64,000 nt of DNA from Daphnia carinata (taxonomy: Eukaryota; Arthropoda; Branchiopoda; Diplostraca; Daphniidae): assembly GCF_022539665.2 (NCBI RefSeq), contig NC_081333.1:10600971-10664970 (forward strand). The letters run 5' to 3'. The position numbers and the translations under genes are program-made. Shown piece by piece: positions 36,903 through 48,035 of this stretch (position 1 is the first letter of the stretch; every line of letters starts with the position of its first letter). Under the pieces are notes generated by a model. It worked only from the letters and a program-made list of their open reading frames with translations. It was not told where the DNA came from and made no database searches.

Positions 36903-37905
36903 GAGCAGACGTGCGCGTGGGAGGGCATAGAGAACTTGCTCGGCGGCGGCATCCAGCCCCTCGAAGCCGCGGTGTCAGCAAGACGTGGCAAAGGGGGCGC
37001 GACTTTGTTCTGCCTTCCTTCGCTAGTTGTTACAGTGCGGGACAACGGGCTCTCTGGCGCATGTTATCGTAGAATACATCGAAAAATAAAAACCGTATGA
37101 TGTGCATTGAAACCATTCGACCAGCATCTGGGTATTATAATGAACTGATTCAACAAGGCCTATTAAAAAAAATAGCGAACATGAAAAAACAAAAGAAGGC
37201 GAAAGATTTCCGCTATAGTCGGAAAGAGTGTGTTAACCTTTATGCTCGTTGAATCCACGCAGGCTTACGTAAAGGCCCATAAACCCAAAAACGATGGAGT
37301 TCTGACAACGGATGACAGCTCTTGTGTATTTTTCTTTATTCAAGCTTGTGTCTCTTTGATTCCATGCCATTCGATGTCCGTCGTTCAACGTGTAACTAGA
37401 ACACTCTTTCGTATCTTTTATTCATATGTCCTTTTTTATATATCCTTTAATCACCCAAGGTCCATATACTGGTCTTATCATGACGGGCCATATATAAACG
37501 TCATCGTTCGGACTGGGATCAACGCAAAGGTTAGACGTGATCGAGTAGGCACCTTTTATTTTCATCCAAACATTGTTTTCCGTGTAGTGTAGTGTAACTG
37601 TGTTACATGTGTTAGCATCAAATGAGAGTTGATGGAGGGGATAGTGAATGGTACGTAAACAAGTGCTCATCCAGATTTGCAACTGCTCATGAGCAACCAA
37701 CTTCTGTTAAATGCGGATGTTTTCACAATTGTAAGAAGAATTCGGTTGAGTACCTTTCCAAGAAGAGGCCTAAATCGGACTGACGTCAGAGTTGGAAAAC
37801 ATGATTTTACGTGAAAGTAATGTTTACGTTACCTACCGACCCAATTACTGTTTGTATGTGTCCCTTTTCGTTTAAGTAACGAGTAGCAGTGTTAGGGATT
37901 AATAA
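36903..37905. other. Intergenic, nothing recognised
   Basis: Between the TATA box of the minus-strand cysteine-rich gene and the next candidate plus-strand gene. The first 150 bp are GC-rich and probably belong to the upstream promoter. Overlapping open frames on both strands show no similarity I recognise. Confidence 0.5.
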
Positions 37906-38287
37906 ATGGACCGTGCGTACACTTCTTGCCCCAATCGAGTCCTCGTTATCGCCTCGTTCCAAGCTCTTCTCTTTACCTTGGCCTTCGTTCTTTGCACTCG
38001 CATTTCTTGCACATCCTGTTCACTTCCTTTTCCTTCCTCTACAGCTGGATTAGAAAAAGTACTACTTCGCGATAAGAACCCATCCAAAAGCACTAGTTCC
38101 GGTAAGTTGAAAATAGCTTTTCTCACTATTCCATCCAATTGTTTGCAACACCTTTGTGCTTGTGATCGACTAAATTTTTCCGCCCGCTTCATTTTCAGTG
38201 CAGCAGGGGGGTAAAATATCAAGGAAGATAAATTGGAAATTTTGTATCAAGATTGAGTGGTGTGCGAATAACGTGAAAGGATATTGA
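37906..38287 (+). CDS. Candidate two-exon gene for a short secreted peptide
   Basis: Exon 1 (37906-38101) begins ATG and encodes a strong signal-peptide-like start: a short polar head, then about 19 hydrophobic residues ending near VLCTRISC. It ends at a consensus donor, CCG followed by GTAAGT. A 97-nt intron with a CTAAAT branch-like element and a TTTTCAG acceptor leads to exon 2 (38199-38287), which closes with TGA after 28 codons, giving 94 aa. The C-terminal part has a dibasic RK and then INWKFCIKIEWCANNVKGY, with two cysteines spaced C-x5-C. That layout resembles a precursor of a small cyclic peptide, but it matches no neuropeptide family I know. If the intron is kept, the frame instead runs to 102 aa. 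The gene is unproven and could be chance. Confidence 0.35.
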
Positions 38288-41200
38288 AGAACATGCGATG
38301 CAAAGATTGAATCCATTTTGGTTTATGTGTGCGTGTATACGTCCTCTACGCCCATACCTTATGCCGATACACCTATGCCGATACTGAGAAGATCTTAGGA
38401 TATAATAGGTCCATTGTATGCCGAAGAAAGTACAACGTATTGGGGATCCGCGTCTAGTCCACGTATCAGTAGTCTGCGCTACACACAGGCCATACAACCT
38501 TACACATCAAACCTGTATGTATTGATGGTGTACGTGCGTATAAGGGTTGTCTTTTTATGATTGTAACTATAGGCTGTCGCGACGTGTAAGATGAAATACT
38601 TGACAGATGTGTCGGACGCAGCAGGACGAGTTAGAAACTTTGGCCGAATCAGAGGGAACGTGCCCAAATTTTGTGAAGAATCATATAGAACTTAAGAAGG
38701 TTCATGTCTTGTCTAACAGTTGCGTTAAACCGTTTACTGATGCAGAAATGCATACTTGCCAAAACTTGCATGGCCATAACGTTTCAGCTTCGCAACGTTC
38801 TCGTCCAAGTGTAACATTCTGAAGTGTGTAGACAAAATGTGTAGATGAGTTTTTCGGTAACTTGAAATCCCGGTAGGAAGGTGAATGTAGTATCGAACAA
38901 GCTGACTTCACAGATATTTTACACATAGACAAGTGTGAAACACTCTTTCTTCACACGAAGATAAGTGCTTTACACGAACGAAAGGTTAAGTTATCGAAGA
39001 AGAGTAGCCTTTTCCGTCTTAAGTATACGTTTTTGTTTTAGCTTTTTTAAAGCCGTAAAGCTAGTTTTAACTTTTCCTTTTCAATCGCAAGCGCCTGTTG
39101 GAATTTCAGCAAAACGAAACAGAAATAAAGGAATAAAACAACAAAAAATTGTTTTGCTTTATGCCTTTTTCTGCCAGATAAAAATTTGGTCAAGGGGAAG
39201 ATCCTTTTTGTTTTCTAATTACACCTCATAAATGGGGTGCGGGACGAGTTCCTATATGATGCGAAACAGTAAGAGCATTCCAAGTTTGCATACCATTGTA
39301 TGTTTTGTACGTCAAGTTCTTCCCAGTTTCACGTCGGTTTAATTTGTTCTCCAGCTTATATATTAAGAATTCTTTAATCAGAATCCTCGCATATGACAGA
39401 ATTCATATGTGCCCAATCGTTTTCGCATTAAGGCAACTAGTGACTGTTACATATATAGCTTTGTTGATATCTGTACTTTATATCCCTAGCGTCAATAATT
39501 GCGCAGTGCCAAAGAAAAAAATGTATCTTCTCCTTTGAATTGAATTTGTGCGTATCCAGCACACGGGTTATTTCTCCGCTTGAAATCCGAGCGATGCGTA
39601 GCCCAGTGTATATATGCAACAAATCAACAAGCTCATTCATGCGCTTGGAGACCTTCTGTCAATACGGAACCGTCTATAAGATCCCAAAGTAGTTGCATCC
39701 TTTAAAAAAAAAGGAGACACTGAGGACCAGGAATATCAATTTGGGAATTCAACAACGTTTAGGTAACACTGACAGATGCATACTACACGCCTACAACACA
39801 CTTTCCGGCTTTTAAAGTAAAGTAGATCTACTCGAAATACTTAACGACCCGTTTGACAAGCTAAGAGACATAAAATGTTTTAACTGCTTACAAATACATG
39901 AAATTTTTATGGCTCTACTATTCTTTCCCTTGACATTTGGCAGGTGCTTTTGGCCTACGTTTATCCAAAAGTGCACTCTGGGGGGCTATTTACCAGCCAG
40001 AAGAAGTGACGAGAAACTTGTCACCGTGGGTATTTGGCCAAAAATGAGGGACGTCCTGAGACGTCCTTTCATCATTTCCTATCTGTCGTCGCTGTGGCCT
40101 ATTGACATCCTTCTATTTCTATCCTCCCCCATGTACTAAGAGGAATGACCGAACGAAACTGAATGAATGAGGCTGAATGAATGGGCTCGTCCAGGGATCT
40201 CCTTTCCAATCGACTTTATACTCCCACGCAGTACGGCCTCGACTGTTCCAAAAACTGTGTACGTGTGTATTAGAGCTTAGGGTGTGCTGTCTCATCAGAA
40301 AACAACTATAAGATAAACAAACCCCAAACTGAATCGTCCACAGACTGCAAGCTAGGCCTATCGATCGAGTAAATAGCACAAGAGATAATGCACAAGCTGT
40401 TTGTGCTTTACTTCGAAAAGTGCTTAAATATTTATTGTATTCCTTTAGCCTCTTTGCTCGTAGACGTTTCCTCGTTTGTTCGTTAAGTTGCATTCAATAA
40501 CCTCTGATTCGGAAATCCTAGTAATATTATTGTAATCGGAGATTCCGTTAACTATAGTGTATTCGAGCTTTTGATGGGCGTTACTCTAGTCCCCATTTTC
40601 TCGTGTAAGATATTTCAACGTACGGGAGCTGGGGGGGTGTTAAGAGGTAGCCGTAATCAATGGGTTCAGTTGACTGTATACGTAGTAGCGCCTCTTGACG
40701 TCAAATAGGCTTCAATAAATCTAAGGATATTGAAAATGGAACCTGAACGAAAATCAAGTTATCTATCGCATACACTCCTTGCAACAGAATGGCTCTAGAC
40801 AAATAATTAAGGAGCAGTCTTTTCAAACTATTTTTGCCGACCTACGTCTATATTACAAACCCAAGTCTATTTCGACAATTTCTCGCTGTTTATTGCTTTC
40901 GGCGTTGCTAAACAATACGTTAAAATTAGTTTTACATGACTGATGTTTGTTATGGTTACCCTAAATGTACGAAAGAGCTTGAGGTTTTGTTTCTAACAAC
41001 GCAAAAGTGCAAGTCAATTATCCGCACAGGCATACAGTTGACCTCACATTTGTTGGCTAGTACAATGAACTAGGGAAACAGCGATGAATCGGCACAGTGG
41101 AACTCATTTTTTATCGAAAAGCAGCACTTGATTGTTTTAGTCAAATGATTACGCCAAGCAAATTTAAGTTGCATAAAATCTTGTATTAAAAGGGAAGCAT

Positions 41201-42057
41201 GCACCCTCGTTCAGCTGTTTAACTGCGCATTCGGGCCATTACCTTATCCAAGTTTGTCATATTTATGTATTATGGCAAAAGATAGATTCTAGGACGCGAT
41301 GGTTCATCTGGCGTGCCATTTTTCGTTATCAGAACATAAGGCGTATAGGAATAGCGACCTTGAGTTCACGTCAAGGAAATGGTATCTTGATGAGTGATTC
41401 AGGTGTTCATTTATAGGCTATTGGCAGTTCATAATGATTCATTGTACTCTGCAAGAGTTGACGTTGCGGTTCCGAAAGCGCACAGAAAACACCCATTCAT
41501 ACAGCACAAACAAACAATTGGACGAACGGCAGACATGTTCGCTTGGGGAAATCCCGGTCTTGGATGTCTTTTAAAATAAACTCATGGTTCACAATCTCAA
41601 TCATGAATAGAGCTCTGTCCCGCTTTGGTCAGGTTACTGCCTTTCGGCTGTGGGGCGGATTGACGGGTTACGTATTTTATTTGCCCCGTGAGGTTACAAT
41701 CGGACTGCCCAACGGCGGTACACAATCCGATTATAAGCGACGAATTTTTTATGATATGGATATATTCTTCAAGGAACTAGTTCAATACACAATAAACAAT
41801 TATTTTGTTTTACTGTTTATTTTGAAAGCAATTAGTGTTAGTAAACCTCCACCAACCAAATACCAATCGTGATACCGATCTAAGTACCCGGTGCAAAGTG
41901 AAACTATAAGCAATACTGCTTGGCGGGGAAATAAGGTAAGGAAAAAGGTATAAAGGCATACATTTGTGCAAGCACACAAATCACAATCGTCATCAAGGAG
42001 TGAAGTTAGCGAATGCCGATTAGGCAATACTCAACCGTACCATCTTTGTTTTGTTTG
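38288..42057. other. Intergenic, nothing recognised
   Basis: About 3.8 kb. Open frames on the plus strand at 38607-38822 (71 codons), 39909-40139 (76) and 41543-41872 (109) have no convincing splice partners or similarity. No transposon, tRNA or tandem repeat of note is visible. Confidence 0.55.
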
Positions 42058-43063
42058 CTAATCCTCATGGGCGGGAATCTCGGGGTTGGGCGGCGATCCT
42101 CGGTGCCCAGTGGTCCTCTTCGGTGGTGCTGTGGGTCCTCCTAAATGCATTTTAAAAAAAAGGCACAATATGGTTAACTACTTAAGATATAAAGATATAT
42201 TTGAAAACCCTTCGTGATGGTCTAGTGGCTCCGCCGGCGATCTTCGACGTCCAGTCATCCTCTTCGTTGGTGATCTGGACCCTCCTACACCCCTGAAAGA
42301 AAACATGGTTAGACGCTTAAAAAAGAAAAATTAATACCTGGCGAGCCTTGGCGATCCTTGGCGATGCTCTCGTTGCTCCTGTGGCGATCCTCGGAGCAGT
42401 GATCCTCCTCGGTGGTGCAGTGGGCCCTCCTAAATACATTTTAAAAAATACAAGAATTAATAAGAAATACATTGTTAAAAGAAATAATGAAGAACATGTT
42501 AAAATCAATACCTTAGAGTCCAGGGCGACGGTTCAGCGCTCCTCGAAGTCCAGTGGTCCTTTTCTATGGGGCTGTGGGCCCTCCTAAATACAAAAAAATA
42601 AATAAATAAATAAAGAAGTGCAAAAAAAATAATAATAATTAAAAATTGCATGGTTAGACAGTAACGTTACATTTGTAACAGTTATTATCAATTGTATTGT
42701 TAACATCAATACCTTATGGTACAGGGCGACGATCCAGAGATCCTTGGTGTCCGTGGTCCTCTTAGATGGTGCTGGGGGCTCTCCTAAATACAGTAAAAAA
42801 ATATGGTTAGACAATTGAATTTTTATTAAATATACCTTAGACTCCGTAGCGACGATCTAGTGTCGCTGGCGGCGATTCTCGGTGTCCACTCGTCCTCCTC
42901 GCTAGTGCTGTGGGCCCTTCTAAATACATTTTTAAAAAAAACTTGGTTAGACACTTAAAATAAAAAACATGTACCTTAAAATCCTTGGCGATGATCTTGG
43001 TAGCTCCGACAGCGATCCTTCGGTGTCCACTGTCCTCTTCGGCCCTCGGAGATTGCCCTCCCC
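42058..43063 (-). repeat. Tandem array of seven exon-plus-intron-like units
   Basis: Seven diverged copies of one unit lie head to tail. On the minus strand each has a core of about 70-95 nt rich in GGGCCCACAGCACC and GAGGAC-type sequence. Cores are at 43063-42975, 42919-42836, 42783-42713, 42583-42512, 42429-42338, 42292-42209 and 42140-42058. Most cores are preceded by TGTCTAACCATG (a branch-site-like CTAAC), a T-rich stretch and TGTATTTAG, and followed by AAG or CAG then GTATTGAT or similar. That is an acceptor and a donor, so each unit looks like one exon and one short intron. No single reading frame stays open in all copies: stops fall in different frames. The array may be a decayed coding exon series, a non-coding transcript, or a repeat that happens to carry splice signals. 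The plus strand lacks matching donors. Confidence 0.7.
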
Positions 43064-43252
43064 CTGATCGCACGAAAACGAGAAAGCAAAAAATAATAGC
43101 ATTTGAGCAATTATGTATAGTTACAACTTTCAACTTAACTCTAACAGGCATCAAACACAGATATTAACACAAAGTATCAGTAAAAAAAAATTCAATAGTC
43201 AGGAGGCCATTTGGAATAATTGGGATTTGAAGTTATGGGTAGACGTATGGGT

Positions 43253-43267
43253 GGGGGGGGGGGGGGG
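43253..43267. repeat. Run of 15 G
   Basis: An uninterrupted G run on the plus strand just beyond the exon-like array. It is prone to length error and could form quadruplex-like structure; no function is visible. Confidence 0.9.
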
Positions 43268-43440
43268 CAAATTGCTTATTTTAAAAAGCAGATGTGAAAG
43301 CATAGAATCCATTGCATAAAAATGGTTAGCGAGTGGCGAATGCAGGCAAAATAACCCAATAATTTAGGAAAATGTCCGAGGCAGTGGTGTGCAAAAGAAA
43401 TGGGTGAGATGGATTACGTCGTTACTTAAAGTAGATTTTG

Positions 43441-43537
43441 CCTTAATTTTAACTAGACTTACTTATTCTTAACCTTAATTTTAACTAGACTTACTTATTC
43501 ATAACTTTAATTTTAACTTAGACTTACTTACCCTTAA
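43441..43537. repeat. 32-bp tandem repeat, three copies
   Basis: Units at 43441-43472, 43473-43504 and 43505-43537 share the core TTAATTTTAACT-AGACTTACTTA. The first two differ by one base; the third has a 1-nt insertion and a few changes. A local AT-rich minisatellite with no open frame of interest. Confidence 0.9.
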
Positions 43538-43983
43538 CTTAATCTACGTTTTTCTGTTCTATCTAGGCAAATATTAGGACCCAGCAGAATACGGCTTGGC
43601 ATATGCAACTAAACTAAACACGGGCAGTGGCAAGGTCAGGTGCTGATGCATTTTTTGGTGCATGATTGGTGTATCCATAAGTAATGAAAGGTATCTAGCT
43701 TGTAAACGAAACTTTAATCCATGTGCGAAAGGATGAATCAGTTTAACGGCATCAAGACCGACAAATCTACAGTAGTGCATATTGTGCAGGTGAGTGAACT
43801 ACTGAGCTGGACAGGGCAAAAATGGGTTTTGATTCTCCATGCTGAATTGCCCAAGGTTATTCATGTATTCTAGGTCACTGCACGAGATCGTGTCAATCGA
43901 GGGGGAATGGCAATATCCCCGAGCTTACGACGAAAACAAAAATGTATTTTGAAAATTACGTTCCTCTACCCTAAACTTTCCAG

Positions 43984-44406
43984 AACGTGGAACACGTCTG
44001 GGTGTATATAAGACAGTAGCCAACTACTATTCACAGTCAGGCAAGGAACTTCCATTGCAACTGAGCAGTTGTCACAACGCCCTAGCTGGACGCTTTGTTT
44101 GTCAGGTATGTCGATTTTCGCTTTCTTTTGCTTCGCTTGTATTGTTTTAGCAATAGGTATACGTATTTCTACTTCGTAGAGAAAAGGTCTAAGTCTATGT
44201 AAACAAAGTATCCTACATTCTAAACATTGACAGTCTATCCTTTTCTTTAGGGTTTTACCAACACCATAAGTGTGGCTGATTTCCCTCGGTCTCTTTATTT
44301 CATGCAGCTGAGGGAACGCATACACCATCAATTGTCGGTAAGACTGCATTAGGCTAATACTTGACGATTGATATGTAACACTGAATTTTAGGAACGCTTA
44401 AATTAA
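43984..44406 (+). CDS. Candidate 3' exons of an unrecognised gene
   Basis: Three plus-strand segments join in frame. Exon a is 43984-44105 (after CTTTCCAG, before CAG/GTATGT). Exon b is 44251-44337 (after TTTTCTTTAG, before TCG/GTAAGA). Exon c is 44392-44406, ending ERLN and TAA. Exon a enters in phase 1, and the frame stays open through 40, 29 and 4 codons. The encoded sequence is coding-like and soluble, for example GVYKTVANYYSQSGKELPLQ and FPRSLYFMQLRERIHHQLS, but I do not recognise the family. I found no upstream exon that joins in phase. A strong donor at 43790 follows another short open segment but ends in phase 0 and does not fit. It may be a gene fragment, a decaying copy, or a gene whose 5' part I cannot see. 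Confidence 0.35.
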
Positions 44407-45281
44407 GGAGAACTAAAATTAGTCAGTCCTGCCAGTAAAACTGTGTAACTGTACCAAGGCACCTGCCAATTGCATTCACTAACATTTTACTTACGATGTT
44501 TTTGGTGTAAGATTACATAATGACAGTGGCAGCAGTTCAATCAGGTGAGCATCTGCTCAGTTGAATAAGTAAATCTGTCGTTTCAAAGTATTCCACCTAG
44601 AAATTGAATCGTTATCTGTTTGTCCTACAGTTTTCTTCGGTGCTGAAGTTTTCTAAGTGATTATCGTGGAGCTTTCCCCTCATCATTGACCGTGCCTTAG
44701 CGCATAGCCAATCGATTGAATGAAGCTCGGTTGTAGTGGTATAATTGGTTTTTATCAACTTTGTATTAATTAAAACGGTTTTCAAAGAAATCGTGATAAT
44801 CATCCAAATTGGTTTCAGATCTCTAGGCTGAACCTAACCTTCTGGACCCGACCCAACGGCAAAATACAGCCCAGATGAAAACCCAATCACTCGTTCTTCC
44901 AGGCGGGGCGGACTCACAATGATGTGGCAGCGCTGTGGTATTTTCATCGTGATTTCCCGCGTCGTTTTGCTGTTTGCCTTCTACACCGTTTAAACTACGT
45001 TTTAAAGTCAGGCTGCAATGTGAACGTTGGGCGTCGTATTTATGGCTGGCCTAGAATTGCGCACAAGAGAAAAATGACGTTAGCAGCGCTCCAAGCGGCT
45101 GTTCATGTAAGCCAAGCAACAGAGCCTTGGGGGAACGCGCCGATGACGCTGTCAACCTCTATTTTTTATAACCCAGTAACACGCCTTGTAAACAGGTTGT
45201 GGAATACCATTGTACGGGCCCTGTTTGTCTAGGACGCTGTTGCATTTGTTTTCTAAAGTTTTTTTCCCACAGGGCGGAAAA
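44407..45281. other. NELF-A upstream region
   Basis: About 0.9 kb between the unrecognised exons and the NELF-A start. A T- and C-rich tract ending CCCACAG (to 45272) immediately precedes the ATG exon, indicating a spliced 5' leader, so a non-coding first exon and the promoter should lie here. The overlapping open frame at 44924-45232 has no recognisable product. Confidence 0.5.
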
Positions 45282-47432
45282 ATGGCGTCCATAGAGAGAC
45301 TCGGATACGTCACTTTGGCTCCATAATAAACTCGGAACAAGCACAGATTCTTGGGCAGGCGGTTCTATTTGTTCTCAACTTAATCCCGAAGTGTTGAAGA
45401 ATATCCAAGAATGCTTTGTCGAACTGCAAACGCAAGTCAAACTCAAATTTCTGCTATCCTTCTTCCAGTTCTCAAGGAGGAATTTAGAAGAGGTCAGTGT
45501 CCCTTCATTTAAGTTTGAATTTGTGCTTCAGGTTCTTGTTTTGGGATTTCATGCCTTATTAAAACTTCATACATTTATTCATGTTTTAGTGGAAAACAGA
45601 ATTAGAAGAAATACTGGAGGTGGCTGTTGTTGATGGTGATCCTTGGGTGGCGATGGTGGCTGAAATCCTCAAAACATACCCGGCCACTGGAGCCCTCAAC
45701 ATGGAAATTGGTTCTGCCACAGATGAGTACACTAGAAAAATATTCAACGATCTGGCAAATGATCTTCGAAAACTTGGTAATTCGAGAAAACCTGTTCCTA
45801 AATTATCTTACTCATTTTAACCTTATTGTGTTTTCTTGAACATGATTTTTAGTGAAAAAACATGGAGAAACTGGAATGCTTCCTTTGGAATGCCCATACT
45901 TGAACAAAACAGCGCTGTTCACTGTGGTTGGTCAACAGGTAATATACATTGCGTTTCGCGCCAAAAATGAAAATTATTTTAACGTTTTTCCTGTGGTAAA
46001 TTTTTTGTTTTAGTCTCATCCAATTAAACATTTTACGCTTAAGAGGAAACCAAAGTCAGCGGCGCTCCGTGCCGAACTGTTACAGAAATCCACAGATGCC
46101 CAAAATAACTTGAAAAAGAATCCTGCCCCTACAGTTCCACTACGTTCACGAGGAATTCCACGGAAAATGACTGACACAACTCCGTTGAAAGGAATTCCTA
46201 GCCGACATATAGGAGGATTCGCATCGCCACTTTCCCGGGCGGGATCTACGCCCACTAGCGTTGGTGCATTAGGCTCATCTCCATCCGCTGGCCCAAACCG
46301 TCCGTCCCCCCGAACTCTAGCTGGCAGGAAAGATGGTGGCATCAAACTGCTCGATATCACCGAGCAGCCAATCGGATTTGCCCAAGCCAAAAAGCGAAAG
46401 CGACAACAAGGTAACGTTCACGCTAACAGATTTTTTCTGATTTTATTGCGAATGCTTTATTTATATATATCTTTATTTTCGTCTTTGAAGAGTTGGAAGC
46501 TGCACAGAAAGCAGCCACTGAGTCACAGGCTACTCCCCCGAATCCATCACAGCCTTTATCAGGTGAAGAATCCGAGACAGGAAGTGTCACGGAAACTCCC
46601 GAGAAAGTTACCCCGACACCGGATTATGCGGCTGGCCTACTCCCAAGCAATCCGCCACCCACGCCGGCAACCCCTGTCACACCTTTGGCCTCCACGTCCA
46701 TCCCTCCTCTTACACCTTTGAAAGAGCCGCCTCGAATGGCAGCCGTACGCCCTCCGGCTGCCCCGTCAATCAGCTCTTTACCTTCAGGTTCGCTTGCTTC
46801 ACCTGCTCAAGTAGTCAGGCTTGTCACAAGCCAACCACCGGCTGCGACATCAGCTGCCGCGACCGTGCCCACCGTTTACCGATTAGTCCAACCTGCAGCT
46901 ACTGCTGGACAACCTATTGCAACAACGACGTCGAGTAATCAACCGGCAGCTCCACCAAAGAAGAGCGTAGCATTAATGCTCACGGTTAGTTTGATTTTTA
47001 TTTCTGTTTGTGTTGATTGAATGACAAACCCTTTTTTTTTTCAATAGCGTGAGCAAATGCAGGAAGCCCAAGAAATGTTCAAAAACGCCAACAAAGTCAC
47101 GCGGCCAGAAAAAGCTCTGATTCTGGGTTTCATGGCAGGTTCTCGAGGTATGAATGTAGTAGGATGTGCAGTAGTTTAAACGATGTGGCTAATTGTTTTT
47201 ATTCGTTTTTCTAGAAAATCCTTGTCCTCATCTCGGAAATATCGTCACCATCAAATTGAGCGAGGACGAAGAGATTGTAACGGCTAGTGATGGCATTACC
47301 ACCACCAGAGTCGTCGAGACGCATTTCCAGATGAACTACGCCGCCGGTGAATGGAAGCGCATTAAAAAGATGAGGAAAATGGAAGACACACCTGCCTCAG
47401 TCGCTACGGTCTTAGCAACGGCGACGGGCTAG
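45282..47432 (+). CDS. NELF-A: Negative elongation factor A (NELF-A), with start-proximal frameshift
   Basis: Subunit of the nuclear NELF complex, which holds RNA polymerase II in promoter-proximal pausing. Seven exons: 45282-45492, 45590-45776, 45853-45938, 46014-46410, 46491-46984, 47048-47147, 47215-47432. Past the first few codons all phases agree, giving about 564 aa. Conserved blocks are the N-terminal domain (SDTSLWLHNKLG, then DPWVAMVAEIL, MLPLECPYLNK, HFTLKRKPKSA, LRAELLQKST), DTTPLKGIP, a long Pro/Ser/Thr-rich linker, and the C-terminal REQMQEAQEMFKNANKVTRP with GFMAGSRENPCP. The odd feature is at the start. ATG at 45282, in good context, reads MASIER and then meets a stop after 14 codons, because the AG repeat at 45293-45298 is 2 nt too short for the SDTSLWL frame. 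That frame itself has a stop just upstream. A slip in the sequence or a broken allele is likely. An AATAAA lies at 47897. Confidence 0.9.
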
Positions 47433-48035
47433 TTTGGAACGGTTTTCGTCTTAGTAGTCGAAGGGACTTGATCTTCTGTAAATAGCAGGATGAATGTTAC
47501 AACGCAGACGCGAGTATTGAAGAGTGCGGAAGAAAAAGTAGGCCTATTATTTCCCCTTTTCCCACCTATGTTGTTGCGACTGTGGGGCGCGAAGTTTCCT
47601 TAATATGTCGGTGCCAAAGTCAATTCAACGTTTCCTCCTCCACCCCAATTCTATTTTGCACATTATTTTCTCTTCTGTATGAAATTAGTCCCATCCCAAT
47701 CTTCCCTGTTTCACTTCTTCTTCCACTCTCTTCGTGTGCCCGTGGTCCGCATCTCACGAACCAAGCTGAAGCCTTAAAGGCGTTCGTACTATTCAGTATC
47801 TCAGCATTTGAAAATTGTTCATTTTTCAAAGTACAGTTTTTTGTAGTTCTCATACACACAGATTCATATGCATACATGTTCATATCACTCAAAGCGAATA
47901 AAAACCGCGATACTCTTTGTTAAGAAAACGTATGTGTATTAGAGTCAATTGAATCTTGTCGTTTAGCAGATCTACTACATACTATATATATTCGCCAGTA
48001 GTTAAAAAAAATTATAGGTGTCTTCATTAGAAAGC
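47433..48035. other. Convergent 3' region of NELF-A and ebony copy A
   Basis: These 603 bp separate the stop codons of two convergent genes. A plus-strand AATAAA at 47897-47902 suits NELF-A. From about 47805 on, the sequence is recognisably similar to the 3' flank of ebony copy B (54235-54460), so the duplicated block includes this flank. The copy B version has lost the AATAAA. Confidence 0.7.

Noticed and set aside
43966-44349. 127-codon minus-strand open frame
   Set aside because: It lies opposite the better-supported plus-strand exons at 43984-44337 and contains their introns; no recognisable product.
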